NCBI RefSeq assembly: GCF_023571765.1
Contig: NZ_JAMJXC010000003.1
Coordinates: forward strand, 372,001-436,000
Source of the DNA: Xanthobacter aminoxidans
GTDB lineage: Bacteria; Pseudomonadota; Alphaproteobacteria; Rhizobiales; Xanthobacteraceae
Direction of reading: 5' to 3'
DNA length: 64,000 bases
Shown here: piece after piece, positions 7,192 through 15,804 of the stretch
Layout: every line of letters starts with the position of its first letter
How positions within the stretch are numbered: position 1 is the first letter of the stretch
The notes under the pieces: generated by a model
What the model was told of the DNA's origin: nothing
Databases searched by the model: none
Seen by the model: the letters and a program-made list of their open reading frames with translations, nothing else
Made by a program: the position numbers and the translations under genes

Positions 7192-10100
7192 TCAGTCGAG
7201 GCGCCCGGAGGCGTGGGCGAGCATGGTGTAGACCTTGCCCGTGTCGGAGGTGAGGTAGGTGCGCGCCAGCGTGCTGCCGCGATCGTCGCCCGACACCTGA
7301 TCGATGAGCCGCTCGAATTCGGCGACGTAGCGATCGACGGTCTCGCGGAAGCCGGCATCGGCGCGGTAGCGGCGCTTCAGGGCGTCGAAGGTCTGCTGGC
7401 CCTGCAGGGTGTAGAGCCGGCGGGAGAAGACATGGCTCTCGCCGTTATTGTGGCGGTCCCACATCTCCACGGCCGCCTGATGATCCACCATCCGGGCGAT
7501 GTCGGCGGAGAGGTCGTCGAGGCTCTCCGGGGCCGCCACGGGGGCGGGGGCCGCCGGGCGGGAGCGCGGAGTGTCTTCATTGAGCTCGCCGGAGGCGCGG
7601 GCGAGAAGCTCGGTCAGCCAGCTGTCGCGCTCCTCGCCGTTGGTCTCGGTGCGGGCGGCAGGCCGGGTAGCGGGACGCTCGGCTGGTTCAGCGCGGCGGT
7701 TGGCCGGGGCACGGCGCAGCTCCGACTGGAGCAGGCTTGCGCCTTCGCTGCGGGCCGGCTCGGAACGGCCGGTCTCGCTGCGGCTGATGTCCGCGCGGGT
7801 CAACTCCTGCCGGCCAGTATCCTGGCGGCTCGTCTCGGCGCGGGCCGGCTCGGAGCGCTGGAGGTCCGAGCGGGGGCTTTCGGCGCGGGGGTCGCGCTCG
7901 GGGCGGCTGCGCAGGGCGGAGAGGGCCTCACGCGATGCCTCGCGGGAGGCGCGGGCCGTCTCCTGCTGCGCGGCGCGGGCGGACGCTTCCACCACATCGA
8001 GGGCCTGACCCTGCCGGGCGACGATCTCGTTGAGCTCGGCCAGGGCCTTGATCTGCTCGGCGACCGCGCGGCGCATGGTGGCGGCGCTCGCCTCGGTCTC
8101 GGCGGGCAGTTCGAGGATGCCGCGCTTCATCTCCTCGCGGGCGAGGGTGATGGCCTGCTGCACATCCTCGGCCACCCGCTTGAGATCGGTGGCGACGGCG
8201 GTGAAGCGGTTGCCCGTCTCGCCGAAGAGGGTGTGCACGTCGTTGAGCGCCACCTCGTAGGTCTCGCGCAGGGCTGCGGCGGAACGCTCGCGCTCGGCGT
8301 CGGCAGCCGTGCGGACCAGCGCGAGCTGCTGCGCGACCGCCTCCGTGGAGCCGGATGTGGCCGCCGCGATGACGCTGGCGATCTCGCTGGCCTGCTTCTG
8401 GGAGGCCGAATAGGTCTCGTCGAGCATGGTGTGGAAAGCGGCAAGGCGGCTCTCCACGTCACCGACCCGCTGGGCGAGGGAGCGGGCGAGCTGCTCCATC
8501 GCTTCGCGACGCGCAGCGAGGGTGCTGTCCACCTGGTCGTGGGTGGAGGCGAGCGTCTGGGTCGCCTCGTCCATGAGACGGCGGTTCTGTTCGAGCCGCT
8601 CGGACAGGGAGGACATCTGGGCCAGCGCAGTGGTCGAGACTTCCTTGAGCGAGCCGATCTGGGACTGGAAGCGCTCGGCAGTGGCGTCGGCGCTCAGGGC
8701 GATGCCCGAGACGGCGCCGCCGAAGCTCTCCACCTGGCGGGCGAAGGTGCCCGCGAATGCGTCGAGGTGGGACACCGCCTGGGTGAGGGCACCCTGGAAG
8801 GTGGAGTTGGCGTCGTCGAGGCGCTCGATGATGACGCCCACGTCCGTGCGCAGGGCGCTGTTGGTGGCGGTGATCTCCGACACGGCGCGCTGGCTGGTGC
8901 GCTCCAGCGCGGACAGGAAGGTGCCGTTCTTGTCGTCGATGAGATGGGCGATCTCGGTCAGGCGGGTGCCGAGGCTGTCCGCCACCTTCTCCGAATGCTC
9001 GGTGAGGGTGCGGCTGACGTTGCTCGACAGCGTGGTGAGCGAGCGCTCCACTTCGCTCGCCTCGGCACGCAGCGAGCCGGAGACGGTCTCGATGCGGCCG
9101 ACAAGGGCGTCGGCGATGGCGGTGCCCCGCACTTCCAGCGACGTGGCGACGCCATCGAGGCGGCCGAGCACCAGCTCCTCGATGCGATGGACGCGGCCGT
9201 CGAGCACGGAGGCGATCTCCTGCGCCCGCACGCCGATGTTGCGGTTCACCGCATCGGCACGGTCGGTGAGCACCTCGCCCAGCGCCTTGGAGCGGGTGGC
9301 GAAGAAGTTCTCCAGCGTCTCCACCGACTTGTCGAGGGACTCGGTGGCGTTCTTCGTGCCTTCGGCGATGGTGCGCGCAAAGTTGACCGTGCGGGTCGCG
9401 AGCGTCTCGGTCAGGCTCTGGGCACGCTGGTCCAGCGTCTGCTCGATGCGCGAGAAGCGCTGGTCCATGATGGTCGCCACCGTGTCTGTGGTGGCGGACA
9501 GGCGCTCGTCCAGCGTGGAGGTGGCGAGGCGCAGGTTCTCGTTCACCAGCGCCACCCGGTGGGTGATCTGGTCCACCAGTTCGGGGGCGTGCACCTTCAC
9601 CGTGGTGTCGAAGTTCTTCACACCGTCCTGCATGGCACGGGCAAGGTGGGCGGCATCAAGCTGCATGCGGTCGGCGAGCTCGGCGCCGCGCACGGTGATG
9701 GTCTCCTCCATGGCCTTGAGGCGGGCGGTGAGCATCTCCTTGATGGCGTCGCTCTTGGTGCCGATGGTCGCCACCAAGATGTCGGCGGTCTCGCGGAACT
9801 GTTCCGTCACCTTGGAGCCGCGGGCGCCGATGGCCTGCGTGACCTCGGTGGCGACACGCGACAGGCGCTCGGTCATGTCCTCGCCGGCACCGTTCAGGGA
9901 CGCGGTGACCTCGTTGCCCTTGTCCACGAGCGCCGTGACCACCTGGTTGCTGGAGCGGTCGAGCGAGGAGGTGATGCGCTCGCCGGTCTCGGACAGGCGC
10001 TGCTGGAGATCCTCGCCGCGCACCGCGACGGCCTCGTAGATGCGGTTGCCGGTGGCTTCGATGCGGTCGGCGAGATCGGTGCCGCGCACGGCCAGCGTCT

Positions 10101-11547
10101 CGGCGACACGCTCGCCGGTCTCCTCGAGCTTGCGGACGAGTTCGCCGCCGCGGGTGGAGAATTCCACCACCGCGCTCTCGCTGGTGGCGCGGAAGGCGGA
10201 GTTCACCTCGGCCACGCGCACGTCGATGTCGTCGGCGAAGCGGCCGACGTTTTCGGCCAGCGTGTCCGTGATGCCCTGCTTGAGGCGGTCGATGTTGTTG
10301 TTCACCTCGTCGCCCCAGCGCTCGACCAGCTGCGACACGTCGGTGGTGGTGGCGAGCAGGTTGGAGGCGAGGTCGTCGGTGCGCGACCGCAGGGTCTCCA
10401 CCAGCAGGTCGCCGGATTCGGACAGATCCTGCCGGATGTCGGAGCCGGTGAGCTGGAGGCGATCGATCAGCTCGCCGCCCTTGGCGGTGAGGCTGTCGAT
10501 CATGCTGTCGCCGACGCGTGCGAGGGCGGCGGTGATGTGCTCGCCCTTCTGGCCGAGGATCTCGGTGACCTGCTCGCTCGCTTCCATCATGGTGGTGTGG
10601 ATGCGCGAGGCGACGTCCTTCACCTCGCTGGAGAGCACGGTCTCTGCGGCGATGATGCCCTCGCGCAGGCGCTCGGTCTCGATCTGGATGTTGTGGCGTT
10701 CGGCCTGAAGGTCGTCGATCAGCGTGCGGATGCGCGTCTCGTTCTCCTCATAGGCGCGCTCCAGGGTGGCGACCTCGGCGCGCACCATGGATTCCAGCTC
10801 ACCGGCACGGGCGACGGCGCGGTCCATGCCGTCGCCCATGGCGGCGACCTCGCGGCGCACCGCCTGACCGACGGTGACAACGCTTTCCGTGGCAATGGAT
10901 TCCGGCTGGGCGAGGCGCAGGGCGACCTCGGTCATGGAGCGGGCGATGCCCTGCAGTTCCAAGGACCGGCGCACGATGCTGGCCATGCCGAAGAAGGCGA
11001 GCGGGGGAATGAGGATGCCGGCGAAGATGCCGAGCAGGGCCGGGGAGTCGCCGAGCGACTGGAGCCCGTTCGAGCTTGCCATCAGGCTATGATGGACGGT
11101 GTAGGCGAAGATGATGCCGATGACGATCCACACGAGCGAGGCGCCGGTCGCCCAGTAGAAGGGCACGACCGGCGCCTTCTTCTGCAACTGGCCGAGAAGC
11201 TGGCCGATGGGCTGGCGGTCGTCGTTGGCGGCGCGGCGCTCGGCTTCGCTGCGGGGGCGGGGGGCGCCCTCGCGGCGGCCGCCGTCGACGCGAACTTCGC
11301 CACCCTCGGGGGGACGCGGCCGGCGGTTGATGGGGCGGCCTTCACGCTGCGGTCCGGGACCGGAGAGAACACGCTCGGGTGCGGGCGGTCGATCCAGCGG
11401 GGTTCCGCGATCAGGCGGCAGGGGCGCCTCGCCCCCCTTGGCCGCAGCCGCATTGGCCTCGGCATTGTCGAGCTCGAGCGTCAGAGCCTCCTGGATGGCC
11501 GACAGAGCCGCCTCGGTCGGGTCCTGGATCTTCTTCGGGTTCTTCAT
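7192..11547 (-). CDS. Giant membrane-anchored helical-repeat protein, homologue of the growth pole ring protein (GPR)
   Basis: 1451 residues. Domains in order: a proline/arginine-rich cytoplasmic region (1-120), two membrane helices (about 129-151 and 168-190), about 1000 residues of apolipoprotein-like amphipathic helix with recurring RGxELxxRLxxTGxRI units of roughly 30-33 residues, an Arg/Ser/Glu-rich linker (about 1200-1290), and a conserved C-terminal segment ending GKVYTMLAHASGRLD. This plan matches the Agrobacterium growth pole ring protein, which scaffolds polar peptidoglycan growth in Hyphomicrobiales; that protein is longer (about 2100 residues). The ATG at 11547 starts before the conserved KIQDPTEAAL segment. 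Confidence 0.75.
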   Translation of the reverse strand: MKNPKKIQDPTEAALSAIQEALTLELDNAEANAAAAKGGEAPLPPDRGTPLDRPPAPERVLSGPGPQREGRPINRRPRPPEGGEVRVDGGRREGAPRPRSEAERRAANDDRQPIGQLLGQLQKKAPVVPFYWATGASLVWIVIGIIFAYTVHHSLMASSNGLQSLGDSPALLGIFAGILIPPLAFFGMASIVRRSLELQGIARSMTEVALRLAQPESIATESVVTVGQAVRREVAAMGDGMDRAVARAGELESMVRAEVATLERAYEENETRIRTLIDDLQAERHNIQIETERLREGIIAAETVLSSEVKDVASRIHTTMMEASEQVTEILGQKGEHITAALARVGDSMIDSLTAKGGELIDRLQLTGSDIRQDLSESGDLLVETLRSRTDDLASNLLATTTDVSQLVERWGDEVNNNIDRLKQGITDTLAENVGRFADDIDVRVAEVNSAFRATSESAVVEFSTRGGELVRKLEETGERVAETLAVRGTDLADRIEATGNRIYEAVAVRGEDLQQRLSETGERITSSLDRSSNQVVTALVDKGNEVTASLNGAGEDMTERLSRVATEVTQAIGARGSKVTEQFRETADILVATIGTKSDAIKEMLTARLKAMEETITVRGAELADRMQLDAAHLARAMQDGVKNFDTTVKVHAPELVDQITHRVALVNENLRLATSTLDERLSATTDTVATIMDQRFSRIEQTLDQRAQSLTETLATRTVNFARTIAEGTKNATESLDKSVETLENFFATRSKALGEVLTDRADAVNRNIGVRAQEIASVLDGRVHRIEELVLGRLDGVATSLEVRGTAIADALVGRIETVSGSLRAEASEVERSLTTLSSNVSRTLTEHSEKVADSLGTRLTEIAHLIDDKNGTFLSALERTSQRAVSEITATNSALRTDVGVIIERLDDANSTFQGALTQAVSHLDAFAGTFARQVESFGGAVSGIALSADATAERFQSQIGSLKEVSTTALAQMSSLSERLEQNRRLMDEATQTLASTHDQVDSTLAARREAMEQLARSLAQRVGDVESRLAAFHTMLDETYSASQKQASEIASVIAAATSGSTEAVAQQLALVRTAADAERERSAAALRETYEVALNDVHTLFGETGNRFTAVATDLKRVAEDVQQAITLAREEMKRGILELPAETEASAATMRRAVAEQIKALAELNEIVARQGQALDVVEASARAAQQETARASREASREALSALRSRPERDPRAESPRSDLQRSEPARAETSRQDTGRQELTRADISRSETGRSEPARSEGASLLQSELRRAPANRRAEPAERPATRPAARTETNGEERDSWLTELLARASGELNEDTPRSRPAAPAPVAAPESLDDLSADIARMVDHQAAVEMWDRHNNGESHVFSRRLYTLQGQQTFDALKRRYRADAGFRETVDRYVAEFERLIDQVSGDDRGSTLARTYLTSDTGKVYTMLAHASGRLD

Positions 11548-11930
11548 CTCGCTGTCGCCTCTGCCCGCTTTCGGTGCCCCGGCGTGATGCCGCCCAAGGC
11601 TCCGATACCCGTACACGCCCCCGTCATCCGGCCATGCCGGACGAAGATGGTTTACCGTTTCTTATCCTAGACAGGCCGCGGCTCCGTTTGAACCGCCCCG
11701 GCCGCATTAATGAAGATATCGTTAATATCGAGCGGCTTGGCTTGGGCTTGGCCATTCGGTTCGCACGGGCGGGAGCCGCGACAATCGGCGCCCACGCTGG
11801 TGCGGCGCGAGGCAAGCCGCTATAGCCAGTGGCCGGAAAGCGGCCCCGCCGCGGCCATTAGGCCGGGGTGCGCGAGCCGTCCGATCAAGCCACCGCCGCC
11901 TGCGCGGCGGAAGCCGGGAAGCGACAATCT
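11548..11930. other. Divergent intergenic region between the GPR-like gene and ferredoxin
   Basis: 383 bp with no supportable gene. It must hold the promoters of both flanking genes. The middle contains an AT-rich island with a 15-nt dyad GATAT-cgtta-ATATC at 11715-11729 flanked by TTAA sequences. The TTAA spacing (11 nt) does not fit a CtrA site (TTAA-N7-TTAAC). No hairpin followed by a T-run is seen. Confidence 0.6.
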
Positions 11931-12251
11931 ATGGTTGCCATTACCTTTATCGAACACACGGGCGCGGTCCACAAGGTGGATGGACCGGAAGGTGCTACCG
12001 CCATGGAGACGGCGGTGCGCAATGGCGTTCCCGGCATCGTCGCGGAATGCGGCGGCGCCTGTGCCTGCGCCACCTGCCACGTCTATGTGGATGAAGCCTG
12101 GATGGACAAGGTCGGCCAGCCCTCCGAGATGGAGGAGGGGATGCTCGATTTTGCAACCGACCTTCGCCCGACCTCACGCCTCTCCTGCCAGATCAAGCTG
12201 ACGGCGGCGCTGGACGGGCTGGTGCTGCACACGCCCGAGACCCAGGGCTGA
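11931..12251 (+). CDS. Adrenodoxin-type 2Fe-2S ferredoxin
   Basis: 106 residues with the vertebrate/ISC-type ferredoxin cysteine pattern C-x5-C-x2-C (CGGACACATC, about residues 39-48) and a fourth cysteine in RLSCQI near residue 86. The MDKVG and EEGMLDFA segments are typical of the adrenodoxin-like subgroup that feeds electrons to cytochromes P450 or Fe-S assembly. An additional cysteine lies inside the cluster loop. No partner reductase or P450 gene is adjacent. ATG at 11931 begins at the conserved MVAITFIEH. Confidence 0.9.
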   Translation: MVAITFIEHTGAVHKVDGPEGATAMETAVRNGVPGIVAECGGACACATCHVYVDEAWMDKVGQPSEMEEGMLDFATDLRPTSRLSCQIKLTAALDGLVLHTPETQG

Positions 12252-12263
12252 AATCCGGGAGGC

Positions 12264-12284
12264 GAGGGGAGCGAGGCTCCCCTC
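12264..12284. terminator. GC hairpin between convergent genes
   Basis: Perfect 9-bp stem GAGGGGAGC / GCTCCCCTC with a GAG loop, 12 bp after the ferredoxin stop and covering part of the stop codon of the convergent SH3-domain gene. No T-run on either strand. Confidence 0.45.
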
Positions 12285-12831
12285 AGTCCACCTTCTCGCC
12301 GGGATAGACGCCGAACAGCTGGTTCTGCTGCACATAGCCGTCGAAGCCGTCGCCGGTGATGCGGCAGAACTTGCCGTCGCAGGTCTTCACCACGCCGAGC
12401 ACGCTCGGCTCGAGCTTGGCCACGACCTTGGCATCGGCATCGGCCGAGCCGCGCAGGGGCACGGTCTCGCCCTTCAGCCAGGGGGCAACGAGGGCGGTCC
12501 GCCGCAGCGACAGCATGGAGTGGTACACCCATCCCTCCGCGCCATCGGCATCGCGGATGCGGCGCCACGTCTCATATTCGGCGGTCACCTCCACCGGCAG
12601 GCCGGCGCGGTTGAACACCCACGCCACGTCCTGGTCCCGGTTCGGTCCGTTGCGGACGTTCACCTTGTCGGCCTTGAGCGAGACGAAGCGGGGAACCGGT
12701 AGGCCGGAGGTGCCGGGCTCGGCGGCGACTGCACCCGCAGCCGTTCCCACCATCATCGCCGCCGCAAGGGCCAGGGCTTTCACCGACCGGCTGTCGAGGC
12801 TTCGCTTCAGATGAGTTCGCTTTGCGGGCAT
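12283..12831 (-). CDS. Secreted SH3-domain protein
   Basis: 182 residues with a signal peptide (ALALAAAMMVGTAAGAVAAEP, cleavage near residue 37) followed by two bacterial SH3-like repeats: the first has KVNVRNGPNRDQDVAWVF, the second covers GSADADAKVVAKLEPSVLG with two cysteines (CDGKFC). Such proteins are periplasmic and often associate with peptidoglycan or act as regulators of cell-wall enzymes; the target is unknown. ATG at 12831 lies 11 nt after an AAAGGA; ATG at 12852 is an alternative. It is divergent from the hydroxyacid dehydrogenase. Confidence 0.75.
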   Translation of the reverse strand: MPAKRTHLKRSLDSRSVKALALAAAMMVGTAAGAVAAEPGTSGLPVPRFVSLKADKVNVRNGPNRDQDVAWVFNRAGLPVEVTAEYETWRRIRDADGAEGWVYHSMLSLRRTALVAPWLKGETVPLRGSADADAKVVAKLEPSVLGVVKTCDGKFCRITGDGFDGYVQQNQLFGVYPGEKVD

Positions 12832-12987
12832 GATGGGATCGTCCTTTCGCATCGCACCTAACCGACCGGAGGGGTGCGCCGACGTGGCGGGCACGTCAAG
12901 GCCCTGCGTCCCGGCGCGCCTTGTGTTTCCCCGGCTGTCTGATAGACGGGACCAGAACCGTTAAGAAATGGGGAATGGGGAGTAACG

Positions 12988-13989
12988 ATGGTGCGTCGCA
13001 AGCCCCTCGTCGTTGTCACGCGCAAGCTGCCCGACTCGGTCGAGACGCGGATGCGCGAGCTTTTCGATGCCAGACTGAACATCGACGACGTGCCCATGGA
13101 TCAGGCCGCGCTGGTGGAGGCGGTCAAGACCGCGGACGTGCTCGTGCCGACTCTGACCGACCGCATCGATACGTCGGTGCTTTCACAGGCTGGGGAAAAC
13201 CTGCGGCTGATCGCCTCTTTCTCCAACGGCGTCGACCACATCGACGTTGCCAGCGCGCTCAACCGGGGCATCACCGTCACCAACACGCCCGGCGTCCTCA
13301 CCGAGGACACCGCGGACATGACCATGGCGCTGATCCTCTCCGTGCCGCGGCGCCTCGCCGAAGGCGCTCAGGCGATGATCGCGGACAAGGAAGAGTGGAC
13401 CGGCTGGTCGCCCACCTGGATGCTCGGTCGGCGGATCTGGGGCAAGCGCCTCGGCATCATCGGCATGGGCCGCATCGGCCAGGCGGTGGCGCGGCGCGCC
13501 AAGGCATTTGGCCTGCAGATTCATTACCATAACCGCCGCCGCCTCAATTCCGGCATCGAGGAAATGCTCGACGCCACCTATTGGGACAGCCTCGACCAGA
13601 TGCTGGCGCGCATGGACATCGTGTCCGTGAACTGCCCGCACACCCCCGCCACCTACCACCTGCTCTCCGCCCGTCGTCTCAAGCTGTTGAAGCCAGACGC
13701 TTATGTGGTGAACACGGCGCGCGGCGAGGTGATCGACGAGAACGCCTTGACCCGCCTGCTGGAAGCCGGCGAGATCGCCGGTGCGGGGCTCGACGTGTTC
13801 GAGCACGAGCCGGCGGTGAACCCCAAGCTGGTGCGCCTCGCCCGGCAGGGAAAAGTCGTGCTTCTTCCGCACCTTGGCTCGGCGACCCTCGAGGGCCGCG
13901 TGGACATGGGCGAGAAGGTCATCGTCAACATCAAGACCTTCATGGACGGCCACCGTCCGCCGGATCGCGTGCTGCCGGCGATGCTCTGA
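12988..13989 (+). CDS. D-isomer-specific 2-hydroxyacid dehydrogenase (glyoxylate/hydroxypyruvate reductase type)
   Basis: 333 residues. It carries the NAD-binding glycine motif GMGRIGQAVARRA (about 157-169), the substrate-binding segment SNGVDHID, the catalytic Arg in NTARGEVID, Glu in EHEPAVN, and His in LPHLGSAT. These are all residues of the family that reduces glyoxylate or hydroxypyruvate with NAD(P)H. Substrate preference cannot be read from sequence alone. A good Shine-Dalgarno (GGGAG) precedes ATG at 12988. It is divergent from the SH3 gene, a pairing I recall from related genomes. Confidence 0.88.
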   Translation: MVRRKPLVVVTRKLPDSVETRMRELFDARLNIDDVPMDQAALVEAVKTADVLVPTLTDRIDTSVLSQAGENLRLIASFSNGVDHIDVASALNRGITVTNTPGVLTEDTADMTMALILSVPRRLAEGAQAMIADKEEWTGWSPTWMLGRRIWGKRLGIIGMGRIGQAVARRAKAFGLQIHYHNRRRLNSGIEEMLDATYWDSLDQMLARMDIVSVNCPHTPATYHLLSARRLKLLKPDAYVVNTARGEVIDENALTRLLEAGEIAGAGLDVFEHEPAVNPKLVRLARQGKVVLLPHLGSATLEGRVDMGEKVIVNIKTFMDGHRPPDRVLPAML

Positions 13990-14005
13990 GGCGGAAACGC
14001 CTCAG
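13986..14005. terminator. Hairpin joining the stop codons of two convergent genes
   Basis: Perfect 8-bp stem CTGAGGCG-gaaa-CGCCTCAG. The TGA of the dehydrogenase is in the left arm and the stop of the minus-strand DUF616 gene in the right arm. A stable GAAA tetraloop is formed; there is no T-run. Confidence 0.45.
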
Positions 14006-14949
14006 CTCCGGCTGCGGCCGGAAAGACGGCTCACGAGACGCGCGAGCCTACTGACAGGCCCCGATGTCGGTGACGTTCGGGGGCCATTCGGTGCGGGTAT
14101 CGGCGGGTTCGGGGCGCATTCAGTCCCGACCTTGGCCGACGCATCGGATTGCGCCTGCTCCAGAGCCGCGATCCGCGCCTCCAGCGCCGCACGGTCGCGC
14201 CGCCAGTCGTCGGCCAGCAGAGCGGCTGGTATCTGACTATGGGTTGGCGAGAAGGGGAAGGCGCCGCGGTCGCGCGCCTCCGTCACCGGCCAGCGGTGGA
14301 ACCATGACCCCAGGTTGTCCACCTCGAATCGCGCCACTTCCAGCCCCGACCGCCCAAGCGCGTAGGTGCCGGAGAGCTGGTCCCGGCGGGAGTAGCGCAG
14401 CACCTGCGCGAGCCACAGGCGCATGGCGGCGACGACCGCAGGGTCGTGGTGGCGCCGCAGGAGGATGGCGGACCAGAAGGGCACGGCTTCCAGCCCTGCC
14501 GGGTCTGTCATCACGTAATGGTTGAGCTGCTCCAGCACCCGCCCGCCATCGTCGAGGCCCATGCGCAGGACCTCCATGAACTCGTCGCGGACGCTGGCGC
14601 GGAAGCTGTGCCCCGGCATGGCCGCAGCCACCCCATCGGTCAGGTAGCGCGCGATCACCTCTTCCGGCGGCGCCGTCAGGATGACGCTGTTGTCGATGTA
14701 GAGCGAGACGTCGTAGCCCGGCAGCAGATCGTGCGGGGAGAGCTTGACGATGCGCTGGCTGCGCACCGGGTCGAGCGGGAAGGCCGGGACGTAGGGCACC
14801 AGCTGCCACGAGGCGCTGGTGAGGGTCGGATCATCGGTGAAGCAGAGGAAGTCGAGGCCTGAGGCCGCCGCCATGGGCTGCTCGTTCAGCGCTTCGTAGC
14901 CGCCGATCAGGCAGGTATAGACGCACGCGCGACCAGAGCCCTCCGCCAT
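14002..14949 (-). CDS. DUF616 (TOD1/MUCI70-like) glycosyltransferase-type protein
   Basis: 315 residues beginning VYTCLIGGYEALNEQP and containing LDFLCFTDDP and SLYIDNSV, the pattern of the DUF616 domain that is shared with plant TOD1/MUCI70 proteins and some capsule/O-antigen loci. The DNS segment may play the role of a DxD metal/nucleotide-sugar site. The last 60 residues contain a coiled-coil stretch and a proline-rich linker. It follows the MoeB-like gene by 3 bp and is the last gene of the ccmCDG-moeB run, so it is probably cotranscribed although functionally unrelated. Confidence 0.7.
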   Translation of the reverse strand: MAEGSGRACVYTCLIGGYEALNEQPMAAASGLDFLCFTDDPTLTSASWQLVPYVPAFPLDPVRSQRIVKLSPHDLLPGYDVSLYIDNSVILTAPPEEVIARYLTDGVAAAMPGHSFRASVRDEFMEVLRMGLDDGGRVLEQLNHYVMTDPAGLEAVPFWSAILLRRHHDPAVVAAMRLWLAQVLRYSRRDQLSGTYALGRSGLEVARFEVDNLGSWFHRWPVTEARDRGAFPFSPTHSQIPAALLADDWRRDRAALEARIAALEQAQSDASAKVGTECAPNPPIPAPNGPRTSPTSGPVSRLARLVSRLSGRSRS

Positions 14950-14952
14950 GCC

Positions 14953-15771
14953 TCAGGCCGCCGCGCTGCGCTTGTGCGCGGAGAGGTCGGTGATGCGCGC
15001 GCCCTCGCCGGTGAGGGGATTCTCGGGGTCCCAGCCATAGCTCAGCGTCTCGAAGCGCATGGAGCGCGCGTCGATCATCAGCAGGCGCCCCACCAGCGGA
15101 TCACCGAAGCCGACGATGGCGCGGAGCGCCTCCAGGGCCGCGAGCGATCCGGCGACCCCGGCCAGCGCGCCCAGCACCCCGGCCTCGGCGCAGGCGGGCA
15201 CGGTGCCGGCCGGCGGCGGCTCGGGGAAGAGGCAGCGATAGGTGGGGTTGGGGGTCCCGTCCGGCCCGCTCTCATGGGCGCGGATGGTGGTGATGGTGGC
15301 GTCGAAGGCACCCAAAGCCGCCGTCACCAGCGGCTTCTTCGCCAGCACGCAGGCATCCGAAACCAGATAGCGGGTGGAGAAATTGTCCGACCCATCCACC
15401 ACCAGATCGGCCTGGGAGATGAGGTCCAGCGCGTTGCCGGCGTCGATCCGCACCGGATGCGTCACCAGCTCCACATGGGGGTTGAGGGCCGCCACCGCGT
15501 CGCGGGCGCTGTCGGTCTTCAGCCGGTCGATGTCCTGCGTGCGGTGGATCACCTGCCGCTGGAGATTGGACAGGGAGACGACATCGTCCTCCACCAGGAT
15601 CAGCCGACCGACCCCGGCCGCCGCCAGATAGAGCAGCACCGGCGCGCCGAGGCCCCCGGCGCCGATCACCAGCACGGTCGCGGCCTTCAGCTTCTGCTGG
15701 CCCGGTCCGCCCACGTCGTGCAGCACGATGTGGCGGGCGTAGCGCTCGATCTCTTCGGGAGAGAAGGCCAT
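14953..15771 (-). CDS. MoeB/ThiF/HesA-family adenylyltransferase
   Basis: 272 residues. It has the nucleotide motif VIGAGGLGAPVLLYLAAAG (about 35-53), the ATP-binding Arg in LSNLQRQV, the Asp in DGSDNFSTR and the conserved cysteine in PACAEAGVLG. These enzymes adenylate the C-terminus of ThiS/MoaD-type sulfur carriers. The zinc-binding cysteines usual in MoeB (CxxC twice) are reduced: TYRCLF has one cysteine and the C-terminal pair is absent. Whether it serves MoaD, ThiS or another carrier is open. It sits in a tight operon after ccmG. Confidence 0.8.
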   Translation of the reverse strand: MAFSPEEIERYARHIVLHDVGGPGQQKLKAATVLVIGAGGLGAPVLLYLAAAGVGRLILVEDDVVSLSNLQRQVIHRTQDIDRLKTDSARDAVAALNPHVELVTHPVRIDAGNALDLISQADLVVDGSDNFSTRYLVSDACVLAKKPLVTAALGAFDATITTIRAHESGPDGTPNPTYRCLFPEPPPAGTVPACAEAGVLGALAGVAGSLAALEALRAIVGFGDPLVGRLLMIDARSMRFETLSYGWDPENPLTGEGARITDLSAHKRSAAA

Positions 15772-15804
15772 CTCTAATCCTCGGGCGACGCCTCGGCTGA
15801 TGCC

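Noticed and set aside
7132-11670. 1512-codon open frame on the plus strand antisense to the GPR-like gene
   Set aside because: It mirrors the whole sense gene, which has a clear protein architecture. Long antisense frames arise from GC-rich third positions; the translation is low-complexity with no domain and the frame has no plausible ribosome site.
11715-11729. CtrA binding site upstream of the GPR-like gene
   Set aside because: TTAA boxes are 11 bp apart rather than 7 and the trailing C is missing; only a simple dyad remains.
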